Positions 27,284 to 36,038 are shown, numbered from the stretch's first letter. The stretch: 64,000 bases of DNA from Paludibacteraceae bacterium (GCA_017938155.1 JAGBCD010000027.1:1-64000), one strand, 5' to 3'. A program made the numbers and translations. Notes: generated by a model from the letters alone, not told the origin.

Positions 27284-30087
27284 AGTTTGGATTTAGAAGT
27301 CATGTTTACTAAACGTGCGATGTTGCAATATTCAATACCTGCATGTAATGTCAGACCAATCTCACAAGTTCGTGAGTTGCTGAAACCTAAAGTTGCTCCA
27401 GATTTTTCAATTTGGTCATGTAGTTTACGTAGTGCCCATGCGTTCAATTCTGGTTCTGTAAATCCTTTATCTCCTGCGAATGCGCAGCATCCTATTTCTT
27501 CGGGTAGTACAACCTGTTTTGCGCAGGCTTTTGCAACGCGTACTAATGTGTCTGTCAGTCCCATTTTGCGTGTAGAACAAGTCGCATGCACAGCAATGCA
27601 AGTGTCCAATGGGGTGATTTCTAAATGTTGTAGTACGAATGTATCAATAAATTCCACTGGTTCGTATAACTTGAGTCCTTGCATGTTATGACGCATACGA
27701 TACAAGCATGGACTTTGGTCGCAAAGGATAGGCCATTTGCCATATTCGCTTGCTTTGAGTAGTGCTAATTCAAGTTCTGCAGACTTTCGTTGTGCTTCTT
27801 CTGGCATACCTTTGCTTTCCCATATCGTACCGCAGCACAATGTCTCCATTTTGTCTGGGAAAATAACTTCAAATCCAGCTTTGTTGAGTAATTCTACCAT
27901 ATCCTGCATGGTAGGTTGTGCTTCATGTCCTTGTGCTTTGGACTGTTGGATATCTTTTTTGGTAACTCCTAATCGTTGGTTCAAGCAACTTGGGAAATAT
28001 ACGACTCGTTTGTCAGATAATCCTTTCAATCCATGTACTTGGCCGTATTCTTTGGTTTGAGTGATGGTTTTGTTGTGAATGCTTTTGGGAAGTGCTGGGG
28101 TCCATAGTGGCATGTTCTTTCCGCTGCCCTTGTATAGTGCTTTACCTACCAATGACATGAGATTGGTTCCGATGGTTAGATGTGCCACGTGAGCCAAATC
28201 TAATACACCAGTAATAGCACTTCCTATTGCGTCTAAATTATGTCCAGCCCACTTGCCTATTTGAACTCCTATATTACCCATTTCTTCTTCACGAATGAGG
28301 TGAATAAGGTCACCCACATTGATTTTCACTGGGCAGCTGGTAGAGCATAAACCATCTCCTGCGCATAAGTCTTTTCCTATACGTCGGAAATCTTTTATCA
28401 GTGCTTTTGCTTCTTTATGTTTGCCTATAGCTTTTAGACGGGCAATCTCTCGTTGTATGACAATGCGTTGACGGCTTGAGAGTGCATGGCCGCAACTAAC
28501 GCAATTTACTTCGCAGAAACCACACTCAATGCATCGGTCAACCAATTCATTGACGCGTGGAAGTGGTTTGATGTGTTCCAAGTAGGAGTGAGGGTCTTCA
28601 TTGAAGATAACTCCAGGGTTCATGATGTTTTCTGGGTCGAACAAACGTTTCACTTCGCACATCAGTTCATAGGCTGCATCCCCCCATTCTTTGCGAACAA
28701 ATGGTGCCATATTTCGTCCGGTACCATGTTCGGCTTTCAAACTACCATGGTATTTATTTACTACCAAATCAATGACGGCATGCATCATGCGGTCGTATTG
28801 TTCGATAGCTTCTTTGGAGTCGAAGCGTTGGTTGAGTATGAAATGGTAGTTGCCTTCTAATGCATGTCCATAGATGACTGCATCGGGATAGTTATAGTCT
28901 TTGAATAATTGTTGTAGATCCAATGTGGCCTCACTTAAAAACTCTATTGGGAAAGCAATGTCTTCTATCAAGCATGTAGTGCCTATTTCACGTGTCCCGC
29001 CTACAGCAGGGAAGATGCCACTGCGCATAGCCCAGTATTTTCCCACGAGTGTAGCGTCGGTTGTAAATGTCGCTTCTTGAGCCAAAGAGAATTGGCGTAG
29101 TGTTGCCAACAAGGTGTTGTTTTTTTGCTCCAATTCTTCTGCGCTACTTGCTTCTGTTTTGACCAAAACGGCGCTTGCATCGTCAGGTAGTTCTTTCAAC
29201 TCTGGGAAGTCGTTTTCCACTGTTCGCATCGCTTTGCGGTCGAAGAACTCAGCTGCATTAGCAGCTCCCGTTTGTTTCATTGCAATTACGGCATCGCATG
29301 CATCTTTGGTGGTGTTGAATAATAGTAATGCTGAGGCTGAATGTGTGTAAGCTTCGCCAGTCTGCATGGTGATGCTACTTAGAAAAGCCAGTGTGCCTTC
29401 GCTACCGACCATTAGATGCGCAATGATATCAAATGGATCTTCAAACTCAATAAAAGGTAGGATAGTAAGTCCAGTTACATTCTTGATGCTATATTTGACG
29501 CGAATCAAGTCCGTAAGCGTTTTGTTGGCTAATGTTTGATTGCGAAGTTCTCTGATTTTTTGCAAGAACCGAGCATGAGTGAGTCTAAATTGTGAACGAC
29601 TCTCTTCGTTACCCGTATCTAATATCGTACCATCGGGTAATATGATTCGTACACTTTTGAGCATTCGATAGCTATTGGCATGTGTGCCGCAGCACATACC
29701 GCTTGCATTGTTCATTACGATTCCTCCCACCATTGCGCTTTTTAGACTTGCGGGGTCTGGAGTAAATCGTTTGCCATAAGGTTTTAAGATATCATTGACG
29801 CGTGCGCCAATGATACCTGGTTGTAACGTAATAAGAGACGCTTCGTTATCATGGATATGGTATTTTTCCCATTTTTTGCCACATACAACCAACAAACTAT
29901 CGCTTATAGCTTGTCCGCTCAAACTGGTTCCAGCAGCTCGGAAAGTGATATGTTTGTTTTCTTTATGTGCACGACGAATGATTTTCAATACATCCGTTTC
30001 GTTAGCGGGATGTAATACCTCTTGGGGAACTAAGCGATAAAATCCAGCATCTGTACCCCAAGCCAAGCGCTCTATATACCGTTTCAT
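27274..30087 (-). CDS. FAD-linked oxidase/Fe-S fusion dehydrogenase (D-lactate/glycolate type)
   Basis: The 937-aa protein fuses an FAD-binding GlcD-type half (FRAAGTSLSGQAI at about 50-62, PDPASLKSAMVGGIVMNNASGM) with a GlpC-type half. The middle holds ferredoxin-like cysteines (CIECGFCEVNC, then CAGDGLCSTSCP). The C-terminus has two CCG-type domains (SCLNQ...CCGTIWESKGM and ATCSTRKMG...GCCAFAGDKGF). Such fusions oxidise D-2-hydroxy acids, most often D-lactate, and pass electrons to the membrane pool. D-lactate also derives from NamZ-type muropeptide degradation (MurNAc lactyl group), which would fit the operon; this link is inference. The NamZ gene ends 21 bp upstream. Confidence 0.9.
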   Translation of the reverse strand: MKRYIERLAWGTDAGFYRLVPQEVLHPANETDVLKIIRRAHKENKHITFRAAGTSLSGQAISDSLLVVCGKKWEKYHIHDNEASLITLQPGIIGARVNDILKPYGKRFTPDPASLKSAMVGGIVMNNASGMCCGTHANSYRMLKSVRIILPDGTILDTGNEESRSQFRLTHARFLQKIRELRNQTLANKTLTDLIRVKYSIKNVTGLTILPFIEFEDPFDIIAHLMVGSEGTLAFLSSITMQTGEAYTHSASALLLFNTTKDACDAVIAMKQTGAANAAEFFDRKAMRTVENDFPELKELPDDASAVLVKTEASSAEELEQKNNTLLATLRQFSLAQEATFTTDATLVGKYWAMRSGIFPAVGGTREIGTTCLIEDIAFPIEFLSEATLDLQQLFKDYNYPDAVIYGHALEGNYHFILNQRFDSKEAIEQYDRMMHAVIDLVVNKYHGSLKAEHGTGRNMAPFVRKEWGDAAYELMCEVKRLFDPENIMNPGVIFNEDPHSYLEHIKPLPRVNELVDRCIECGFCEVNCVSCGHALSSRQRIVIQREIARLKAIGKHKEAKALIKDFRRIGKDLCAGDGLCSTSCPVKINVGDLIHLIREEEMGNIGVQIGKWAGHNLDAIGSAITGVLDLAHVAHLTIGTNLMSLVGKALYKGSGKNMPLWTPALPKSIHNKTITQTKEYGQVHGLKGLSDKRVVYFPSCLNQRLGVTKKDIQQSKAQGHEAQPTMQDMVELLNKAGFEVIFPDKMETLCCGTIWESKGMPEEAQRKSAELELALLKASEYGKWPILCDQSPCLYRMRHNMQGLKLYEPVEFIDTFVLQHLEITPLDTCIAVHATCSTRKMGLTDTLVRVAKACAKQVVLPEEIGCCAFAGDKGFTEPELNAWALRKLHDQIEKSGATLGFSNSRTCEIGLTLHAGIEYCNIARLVNMTSKSKLCH

Positions 30088-30108
30088 TTTATCTGTGTGT
30101 TAGAGTGA

Positions 30109-31347
30109 TTATCGATAGAGATAGTATGGTTTGGATGCTTCGCGGTATGCTTCTACATCTTTGTACCAATATTCTTTAATATCTTCCCATTTGTAGCGTT
30201 GTCCAAATGTGCGGCGGATATACTTGGAACCGCAAACTTTGTCGAACATATTGAAACGTCCAGGATTGGCTTCGTTGAAAAAGTCGTGCTCAGGATATAG
30301 TTTCATAAGTTCTTCCACGATGATAAAGCCTACATCGCTTAATGGTGCTTTGTCGTAGTCCATGATATGAATTTGTACACCTTGTGTCAATTCGCCTTTG
30401 AATACGCTATAGTATGGTTTGAAATAGATAGGGCGGAAAGCCAAACCAGGCACTTGACGTGCATTCAATGCCATAGCTAAGGTATCGGCATTGATCCATG
30501 GGGTACCGATGATTTCAAATGGTAGGGTATAACCTACACCGATGTTAAAATAATAGAACTCGCCAAACAAACCTGTCATAGGATAGAATGGGGCGGTACT
30601 ACCATGAGGTATATGTGGACTTGCAACTACCCATTCCAAGCCAGTGTCTTCCCATTTCATATCACGTGTCCATCCTTCCATAGGAACCACGTTGAGTTTG
30701 CATGGTTTGTCTGAAGTTGCATTGAGATACAAAGCTAATTCACCAGGAGTTTGGCCGTAGATATATGGGATTTCGAATTGGCTAACAAAGCTAAAGCAAC
30801 TATCCTCTACCAAGCATCCTTCAATTTTTTTACCTCCCAATGGGTTGGGACGGTCCAATACAATAAGTTCTTTGTCATATTCAGCACAAGCTTCCATCAA
30901 TTTGCCCATGGTTGAAATATAGGTGAAGCTGCGGCATCCAATGTCTTGAATATCATATACCATGACATCAATGTCTGCCATCATTTCGGCTGATGGTTTG
31001 TGACTGGCTCCATATAGAGAATACATTTTAAGGCCAGTACGAGCATCTGTTTCGGTTGCCACTTCGTCACCAGCATATGCATTGCCCCGAACACCATGTT
31101 CTGGCCCATATAATGCAACGAGATTAACATTTTCTGCTTCAAATAAAATGTCAATTGTGGATTTCATGTTACGATCTACACCCGTTGGGTTGGTGCATAG
31201 ACCTACACGTTTGCCTTGAAGAATGTCAAACTTACGTTCTTTGAGAACGTCAATACCCGTTTTAACTACGACGTTTTTGTCTGCGTTGCAGCATGCAGAC
31301 AAAAGGATACTACTGAAGAGTAGTAGAGAGATTAAATGTGCTTTCAT
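30109..31347 (-). CDS. Exo-beta-N-acetylmuramidase NamZ-like lipoprotein (DUF1343)
   Basis: The 412-aa protein has a lipobox (LLSA-C, Cys19) and the DUF1343 domain: GLCTNPTGVDR, YGPEHGVRGNAYAGD (about 80-94), YDIQDIGCRSFTYISTM and LDRPNPLGG. Characterised members (NamZ of Bacillus, Tannerella homologues) release terminal MurNAc from peptidoglycan fragments. The lipid anchor suggests action in the periplasm or at the surface. It is first in an operon with the FAD/Fe-S dehydrogenase and HAD gene. No consensus promoter is seen in the 30 bp between it and the tRNA-Ser terminator. Confidence 0.92.
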   Translation of the reverse strand: MKAHLISLLLFSSILLSACCNADKNVVVKTGIDVLKERKFDILQGKRVGLCTNPTGVDRNMKSTIDILFEAENVNLVALYGPEHGVRGNAYAGDEVATETDARTGLKMYSLYGASHKPSAEMMADIDVMVYDIQDIGCRSFTYISTMGKLMEACAEYDKELIVLDRPNPLGGKKIEGCLVEDSCFSFVSQFEIPYIYGQTPGELALYLNATSDKPCKLNVVPMEGWTRDMKWEDTGLEWVVASPHIPHGSTAPFYPMTGLFGEFYYFNIGVGYTLPFEIIGTPWINADTLAMALNARQVPGLAFRPIYFKPYYSVFKGELTQGVQIHIMDYDKAPLSDVGFIIVEELMKLYPEHDFFNEANPGRFNMFDKVCGSKYIRRTFGQRYKWEDIKEYWYKDVEAYREASKPYYLYR

Positions 31348-31373
31348 AATATTTTAATTGATTGTATGTACAA

Positions 31374-31404
31374 GCAAAAAGCGCTGCTCTTAGAGAGCAG
31401 CGCT

Positions 31405-31405
<1 letters not shown>
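31374..31405 (-). terminator. Terminator of tRNA-Ser
   Basis: Perfect 12-bp stem (31379-31390 with 31394-31405), 3-nt loop, with a T run at 31378-31374 on the minus strand. It abuts the encoded CCA end. Confidence 0.85.
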
Positions 31406-31494
<89 letters not shown>

Positions 31495-31543
31495 AAACGA
31501 CAGGGTCGCCAAACTTTAGTTAGCAGTAACACTAACATCAGTG

Positions 31544-31575
31544 CAAAAGTACTGCTTTTTTTTTATATGTGCAAA
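31544..31575 (-). promoter_or_regulatory. Promoter of tRNA-Ser
   Basis: On the minus strand, TTTG (31575-31572), 20 bp, TACTTTTG (31551-31544), 50 bp upstream of the mature tRNA. Confidence 0.8.
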
Positions 31576-31600
31576 TATTGAATAAAAAAAACGTGTAAAA

Positions 31601-31632
31601 TTTGCAAGGAAACATCAATTTGTATATCTTTG
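31601..31632 (+). promoter_or_regulatory. Promoter of the small membrane protein gene
   Basis: TTTG at 31601-31604, 20 bp, TATCTTTG at 31625-31632, 21 bp before ATG 31654; divergent from the tRNA-Ser promoter. Confidence 0.8.
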
Positions 31633-31653
31633 TTTGCAAAATCGAAAGAATAT

Positions 31654-31929
31654 ATGTGTTCAAAACGAAACTATTTGTCCAATCCTCCTTTGTGGTTGTG
31701 CCTTCTAATGGACGCGATAGGATGCATGTCTTATTTTATTCCGGTGTGGGGAGAGTATATTGACCTAATTTGGGGACCTATAGCGGCATTTGCCTTCTAT
31801 ATGATGTATGGGGGCAATGTAGGTAAGGTAGGTGCATTGATAACCCTTGCTGAAGAAGTAACTCCATATACAGATTTTTTACCCGTTTTTACCTTGGCCT
31901 ATTTCTTAAAAGTGAAAAGTGAGAAGTGA
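31654..31929 (+). CDS. Small membrane protein of unknown function
   Basis: The 91-aa protein has two hydrophobic segments (about 13-29 and 37-52) and a third weaker one near the C-terminus (about 72-85), with a Gly-rich GGNVGKVGALITLAEE stretch between. I do not recognise a named family. ATG 31654 is used because an upstream in-frame TTG at 31630 lies in the promoter -7 box. A perfect consensus promoter argues that it is a real gene. It stands alone beside two tRNA genes. Confidence 0.65.
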   Translation: MCSKRNYLSNPPLWLCLLMDAIGCMSYFIPVWGEYIDLIWGPIAAFAFYMMYGGNVGKVGALITLAEEVTPYTDFLPVFTLAYFLKVKSEK

Positions 31930-32113
31930 TCGCCTCGCTATGGTTGGATCAGTACGTAAAGGGTTGTTGCTTTGCCGAACAAGAGATGTAAACATCGTTC
32001 TGCATCATGATTTGAGCATGTATATAAATGGGTTTCTCAAAATGAATTCTTGGTAATGGTATAATGTGAAGATATGCTCCATGCGCTTTTTAATAAGGGG
32101 ACATAACAGGGAT

Positions 32114-32143
32114 AAAAAAAGCGGGTTGTCATCTCGACAACCC
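32114..32143 (-). terminator. Terminator of the candidate small RNA
   Basis: Stem 32123-32130 with 32136-32143, loop 32131-32135, then GC and a T7 run (32120-32114) on the minus strand. Confidence 0.8.
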
Positions 32144-32184
32144 AATCTTTTACTTAACCTTAAATCTAATACCATGAAAAATAC
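32114..32184 (-). ncRNA. Candidate small RNA with its own promoter and terminator
   Basis: A full consensus promoter (32189-32220) predicts a transcript starting near 32184. About 40 nt later comes a strong hairpin (8-bp stem GGGTTGTC/GACAACCC, 5-nt loop) and seven Ts. The result is a roughly 65-70 nt RNA with an AU-rich single-stranded 5' part (around GGTATTAGATTTAAGG, 32174-32159) and no plausible ORF. The tight unit argues for an sRNA rather than a leader, because no gene follows on the minus strand before the tRNA-Ser operon more than 600 bp away. Confidence 0.6.
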
Positions 32185-32188
32185 AGTA

Positions 32189-32220
32189 CAAAAGTAGTCC
32201 ATATTTCTCGTATGTGCAAA
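32189..32220 (-). promoter_or_regulatory. Promoter of the candidate small RNA
   Basis: On the minus strand, TTTG (32220-32217), 20 bp, TACTTTTG (32196-32189). It has the same -7 sequence as the tRNA-Ser promoter. Confidence 0.78.
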
Positions 32221-32374
32221 TAGATATGCTCAAAAATATGTTATTTAACATGTTTTTTGGCGTTTTTGTCAACTGGACTTTACAAAAACGTGGATAATAT
32301 AACTAAATCCCAATAGTGTTCTATAAAATTAAGGCAGCTATTATACTCTAATGGTGAATGAAGCAATTTTCCAA

Positions 32375-32413
32375 TAATTCAAAGAACCATTTATCATTTT
32401 TAGTGGGCAGTAG
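32375..32413. repeat. Dispersed ~40-bp repeat, copy 1
   Basis: Begins TAATTCAAAGAA and ends TTTTTAGTGGGCAGTAG. A related copy lies at 40109-40148, with a diverged middle. No transposase is near either copy. Confidence 0.5.
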
Positions 32414-32480
32414 TGGGTATGAATGAAATGTAAGCAATGTAGAGTGGTTAGGTTAAATGGTATAGAAATATATATAAATG

Positions 32481-32513
32481 AAAAGAGATTTATGATGAAC
32501 ATAAATCTCTTTT
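32481..32513. terminator. Hairpin beside the tRNA-Val 3'-end copy
   Basis: 14-bp stem (32481-32494 with 32500-32513) and 5-nt loop. On the minus strand it follows the duplicated tRNA-Val 3' end, as a terminator would follow a tRNA. Confidence 0.6.
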
Positions 32514-32531
32514 TGTGGGCGTTGACGGATT
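32512..32531 (-). repeat. 20-bp direct copy of the tRNA-Val 3' end (possible att scar)
   Basis: Identical to 32695-32714, which covers the last 16 nt of tRNA-Val plus 4 nt beyond. The rest of the tRNA is absent at this copy. Tyrosine integrases often use such tRNA 3' segments as attachment cores. Confidence 0.6.
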
Positions 32532-32660
32532 GGTCTCGCTTCGCTCCCAATACCTATACCCTTCGGGGGATTAAAGCACAAACATACTGAAAGGCTTGCA
32601 GCCTATCCTTTTTGTCGCTTACAACATCCAAATGAGTAAACTATTGTTGTTATAAGCAAC

Positions 32661-32687
32661 AAAAAAAGGACATCAATGATGTCCTTT
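32661..32687 (-). terminator. Terminator of tRNA-Val
   Basis: 10-bp stem (32665-32674 with 32678-32687), AAT/ATT loop; on the minus strand the stem runs into a T7 tract (32667-32661). Confidence 0.82.
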
Positions 32688-32698
32688 CAGTTTGTTTG

Positions 32699-32773
32699 TG
32701 GGCGTTGACGGATTCGAACCGCCGACCCTCTGCTTGTAAGGCAGATGCTCTAAACCAGCTGAGCTAAACGCCC
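32699..32773 (-). tRNA. tRNA-Val(TAC)
   Basis: Acceptor GGGCGTT/AACGCCC, D-arm GCTCAGCTGGTTTAGAGC, anticodon stem-loop TCTGC-CTTACAA-GCAGA (anticodon TAC), T-arm with GGTTCGAATCC. Discriminator A at 32699; CCA is not encoded. Confidence 0.96.
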
Positions 32774-32812
32774 TAAATCCCATTAGAGGAACTTCCTTTT
32801 CGAAAGCGAGTG

Positions 32813-32844
32813 CAAAGGTACTGCTTTTTTTTTAATCGTGCAAA
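32813..32844 (-). promoter_or_regulatory. Promoter of tRNA-Val, overlapping the PAP2 gene end
   Basis: On the minus strand, TTTG (32844-32841), 20 bp, TACCTTTG (32820-32813). The -33 box is inside the last codons of the PAP2 gene. Confidence 0.8.
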
Positions 32845-33557
32845 TTTTTCGAGTATTTTTTTGCATTTTTTAGATTAAAATGCCAAAAATCCTTGTTTAT
32901 ACACTTAGGAATGCATGTTAGTAGGCATAATGTGGTAAGTATTCCAACGAATGAGCCCCCTAATATATCTTCAAAAAAGTGTTGGCTAAGGTATATTCGA
33001 CTATATCCTCCAAGAAGTGCTAATAGTATGAAGAGGACTTGAAAAGTATGAGAGATCGTGGAATGCTTGCGTGATATATTGGGAGTTGTATTGATGTGTG
33101 TGGTGACGATAATACTGAGGACAAAAAACATGGCAAAAAACGTTGTTGAATGTCCTGATGGGAAGGAGAAGTGTTGGCTAAGGGTTACTCCGTCCACTAA
33201 TGGTAGTGTTGTATCGGGGTAGTGGGTTGCGAACCAACTAAGAGGACGACTTGCGTTAATTAAATGTTTGAGTATTTGTGTCACTAATCCACTTAGGGCA
33301 ACATCCGCAAGTAGGAAGAGGCTCCAGCCTAATTTATGGAAAAGTAGTATAAAAACGATCACATAAGGTACCCATTCCCCTATGATGGTGTAGTATTTCA
33401 TTATAATATCCAAAGGGTAGGTATGAAACGAATTGAAGAGCAAATGGGTCATTGCTTTGTCTGAAAAGATGCAACTATAGGTAGTTCCAATTATAAAAAA
33501 TATAAGGAACAGTGAAAGGAATGTTGCATTGTTATGTATCAGTCTTCGATACGTCAT
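32832..33557 (-). CDS. PAP2-family membrane phosphatase
   Basis: The 241-aa protein has five to six hydrophobic segments and the three acid-phosphatase motifs: KHLINASRP (about 92-100), FPSGHS (about 131-136) and SRIYLSQHFFEDILGG (about 188-203) with the catalytic His. It dephosphorylates lipid phosphates, undecaprenyl pyrophosphate or, in some relatives, soluble phosphate esters; the active site faces the periplasm. It starts 1 bp after the endonuclease I stop, so the two are one transcript with phosphatidylserine synthase further upstream. Confidence 0.92.
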   Translation of the reverse strand: MTYRRLIHNNATFLSLFLIFFIIGTTYSCIFSDKAMTHLLFNSFHTYPLDIIMKYYTIIGEWVPYVIVFILLFHKLGWSLFLLADVALSGLVTQILKHLINASRPLSWFATHYPDTTLPLVDGVTLSQHFSFPSGHSTTFFAMFFVLSIIVTTHINTTPNISRKHSTISHTFQVLFILLALLGGYSRIYLSQHFFEDILGGSFVGILTTLCLLTCIPKCINKDFWHFNLKNAKKYSKNLHD

Positions 33558-33558
33558 T

Positions 33559-35268
33559 CTATTTGTTAGATAAATCTTTACATGTACCCAGTAAAGTATA
33601 TGAACCTTGTGGCGATTCTATGTATATATGTCCATCGACAAGAACTTTTTTGTATTGTTGTTTTTGTTCTGTGGATGTTGTAATCCCTGTGGAGAGACTT
33701 TTTTTGAGGAAAGACATCTCATTGGAATATTCGCCGTTGTTTCTCTTTACTCTATAGTAGATGGTTTGTCCATTATAGGAATCTGCAATTTGTACAATGC
33801 ATTCATTGCTTGTAGTGGTAATGGGAGAATTAGCAATCGGTTGCAATTGTTCAGCATAGTTGCCTTTGTACAAATATAGTGATTGCATGCATGCACGTTT
33901 TTTGGTACTTCCTCCTACAGAAGCAATTCGTATGGTATTGGTTCCCGTTGGGATGGTGAATTGATATTCTTTTTCGTCACGTGTGATGTCGGTAATGGAA
34001 GCGATTAGTTGTTGGTCTGCATATACGTCCAATTGTGCAGCGCTGGCAGTGTTGTATTGACTTGCTCGAAAAGCCAAGGTGTGTTTTTCCTGCAATTGTA
34101 AATTTTGCAGTATTACGACACCATCTGTACTACTTGCACCCATTGTGATAGCTTGGGTGCCATTGGATTGTATTTTGCCTTCTACGGCGCCATATGGGGT
34201 GGCTGTAAGAAGTTTTGATGTAATACCTGGTAGTGAAACCAGAGTATCGTTTTGGCCAGTAATGATTCGGGTATAGAGTTCTAATGTGTATACTTCTTCA
34301 TAGTCACTCCAAGTGATTTTATATTGTCCATTGGGTAGGAGTTGGGCAGGATAACATTGAAAGTTTGTTTTGTCTTCCAATGGTGTGTAATCTGCAGTTA
34401 GGGTTGACTGTAGGGTGGTAAAATTGACAGTTTGTCCTTTTTTATTTCCCCAAATATATTCGACCAAATCTGGATAGTCAATATAAGGATTGCGATTGTT
34501 TTGAATGGAGTAGATGGTTTGCATCCGGTCAATTTCTTTTTTGCTAACGGGATCAGCACGATGCCATGTCAAGAGTACATCAATCAGCCATGGATGAAAT
34601 TCCAAATAAGAAGAATTGTCCAAATATTTGTCGGCACTGGAAGCCCATGTGAGGTCTCCGTAGGCAGTAGCAATGTAAAAGAATGAACGAGCAAAGTCTC
34701 CTTTATATACATCAGCAGGTTCAAACACTCTAAAGGAGTGCCCTTTCATATATCCTTGTTTGAGTGAACCATTATCAAACTTGACGAGACTATCTACAAC
34801 GCCAGGAGGGTAAGAGTTTTTGCCAGTTTGATTGGCTTGTGCATCGGATGGATTGAGATGGTATAAGTCTTTGTAAGCATCATTTTCATCTCCTCCCCAC
34901 CATGATTTTGGGAAACAATGTTCAATATTGAGTGCACATCCAGATTCTCCTACGACATTCGGATAGTATCGAACGGTATTGGAGTACATATCCCAAACAC
35001 TTCCGTCGCTGCGTATGTCAGTTAGAGGAAAATAGTTCCATGTACCACAATAGTAGTTTCCTTCAGGCCAACTTTTGCCATGTGTGCCATAATGAACTCG
35101 TTCGCCTCCTCGAATGATGGAAGCCAAACTATCTTTCAGAACAGCATCTTGCAATCCATTTGCAGAGGCATAATAGGTGGATGGGTGGGTATCTGCCATG
35201 CAATAGACAACGATGCATAGCATGGATAAAACGATACAAGTTTTGTGTACAAGGGTGCGCATGGGCAT
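33559..35268 (-). CDS. Secreted endonuclease I with C-terminal sorting-like tail
   Basis: The 569-aa protein has a signal peptide (1-25) and an EndA/NucM-type endonuclease I domain (about 30-290) with NIEHCFPKSWWGG, DLYHLNPSDAQANQTGKNSYPPG and KGDFARSFFYIATAYGD. This family cleaves DNA and RNA non-specifically using a beta-beta-alpha metal site. The C-terminal half is beta-rich, with a carbohydrate-binding-like region (about 370-470). The end (VLVDGHIYIESPQGSYTLLG) looks like a variant T9SS tail, similar to those at 3833 and 37416. Surface release is therefore likely. It sits between phosphatidylserine synthase and PAP2 phosphatase. Confidence 0.88.
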   Translation of the reverse strand: MPMRTLVHKTCIVLSMLCIVVYCMADTHPSTYYASANGLQDAVLKDSLASIIRGGERVHYGTHGKSWPEGNYYCGTWNYFPLTDIRSDGSVWDMYSNTVRYYPNVVGESGCALNIEHCFPKSWWGGDENDAYKDLYHLNPSDAQANQTGKNSYPPGVVDSLVKFDNGSLKQGYMKGHSFRVFEPADVYKGDFARSFFYIATAYGDLTWASSADKYLDNSSYLEFHPWLIDVLLTWHRADPVSKKEIDRMQTIYSIQNNRNPYIDYPDLVEYIWGNKKGQTVNFTTLQSTLTADYTPLEDKTNFQCYPAQLLPNGQYKITWSDYEEVYTLELYTRIITGQNDTLVSLPGITSKLLTATPYGAVEGKIQSNGTQAITMGASSTDGVVILQNLQLQEKHTLAFRASQYNTASAAQLDVYADQQLIASITDITRDEKEYQFTIPTGTNTIRIASVGGSTKKRACMQSLYLYKGNYAEQLQPIANSPITTTSNECIVQIADSYNGQTIYYRVKRNNGEYSNEMSFLKKSLSTGITTSTEQKQQYKKVLVDGHIYIESPQGSYTLLGTCKDLSNK

Positions 35269-35269
35269 T

Positions 35270-35980
35270 TTATTTTTTTGCTCCTATAATGAATAGTGTG
35301 ACGTTAACTAATACATACCACAGGATGATAGGTGCGCCAGCATATGTAAGGATGTATATGTTCGATGCGATAAAAGCCTTGATGGAGCAACCGATGATGA
35401 TTATCAATGTACCCATCAAGAAAACATACTTGTCGTAGTTATCTCTCCAAGCAAATGATTTGAATTTCAGTGAGCAGAAAGGAATCTCGCATACCAATAG
35501 CCAACAACTCAAGAGGCTGAGAGCTAGCAAACACCATGGTCCCCATGGTTGGCATAATGCCTGATAGGGTAAACAAGTAATACTTCCCCAGAAGATAGCG
35601 TTAGCAGGAGTAGCGAGTCCAAGGAAAGAAGTCTTCTGACGTTCGTCTATATTGAATTTTCCCAAGCGTAAAGCAGAGAATGCTGCCATTATCAATGCGA
35701 TGAAACTCCATCCGCCAAGCAGGGGAAGGAGGTAGCACATGAGCATCATGGAGGGCGCCAATCCAAAAGTAATGTTATCTGCCAATGAGTCCATCTCTAT
35801 GCCCAGTTTGCTACTCACGCCCAATTTGCGAGCAACCAATCCATCCCAAAAGTCAAAAAAGGCTCCCAGTAGGATAAAAAGGAAGGCTATTTCAAACTGG
35901 TCGCCAGTTGCCAAAAAGACGGCAATGCTGCCTGAAAGCAGGTTCAAACACGTAATAATATTTGGAATATGACGTTTCAT
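35270..35980 (-). CDS. pssA: CDP-diacylglycerol-serine O-phosphatidyltransferase
   Basis: The 236-aa integral membrane protein has the CDP-alcohol phosphatidyltransferase motif D-G-x2-A-R-x8-G-x3-D-x3-D at about 45-67 (DGLVARKLG...GIEMDSLAD), and starts with PNIITCLNLLSG, typical of PssA. It makes phosphatidylserine, precursor of phosphatidylethanolamine. About seven hydrophobic segments can be seen. It is first in the operon with endonuclease I (1-bp gap) and PAP2. No consensus promoter stands between it and the AmpG terminator. Confidence 0.92.
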   Translation of the reverse strand: MKRHIPNIITCLNLLSGSIAVFLATGDQFEIAFLFILLGAFFDFWDGLVARKLGVSSKLGIEMDSLADNITFGLAPSMMLMCYLLPLLGGWSFIALIMAAFSALRLGKFNIDERQKTSFLGLATPANAIFWGSITCLPYQALCQPWGPWCLLALSLLSCWLLVCEIPFCSLKFKSFAWRDNYDKYVFLMGTLIIIIGCSIKAFIASNIYILTYAGAPIILWYVLVNVTLFIIGAKK

Positions 35981-36002
35981 AATGATGTAATTTATTGGAT
36001 CA

Positions 36003-36038
36003 TAAAAATTTAGCCCAAGCCTTTGACTTGGGCTAAAT
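36003..36038 (-). terminator. Terminator after the AmpG-like gene
   Basis: Perfect 12-bp stem (36008-36019 with 36027-36038), 7-nt loop, T run on the minus strand at 36008-36004. It starts 5 bp after the stop codon. Confidence 0.85.

Larger units (their letters stand above)
31930..32698. other. Non-coding region between the small membrane gene and tRNA-Val
   Basis: No credible protein gene. It holds the candidate small RNA (about 32114-32184), a 9-bp inverted repeat (32261-32269 with 32282-32290), one copy of a dispersed ~40-bp repeat (32375-32413), a 14-bp hairpin (32481-32513), a 20-bp copy of the tRNA-Val 3' end (32512-32531) and the tRNA-Val terminator. Confidence 0.7.

Noticed and set aside
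32170-32198. Seven-codon plus-strand reading frame at 32174
   Set aside because: Too short, no plus-strand promoter, and it lies inside the minus-strand promoter and small RNA.
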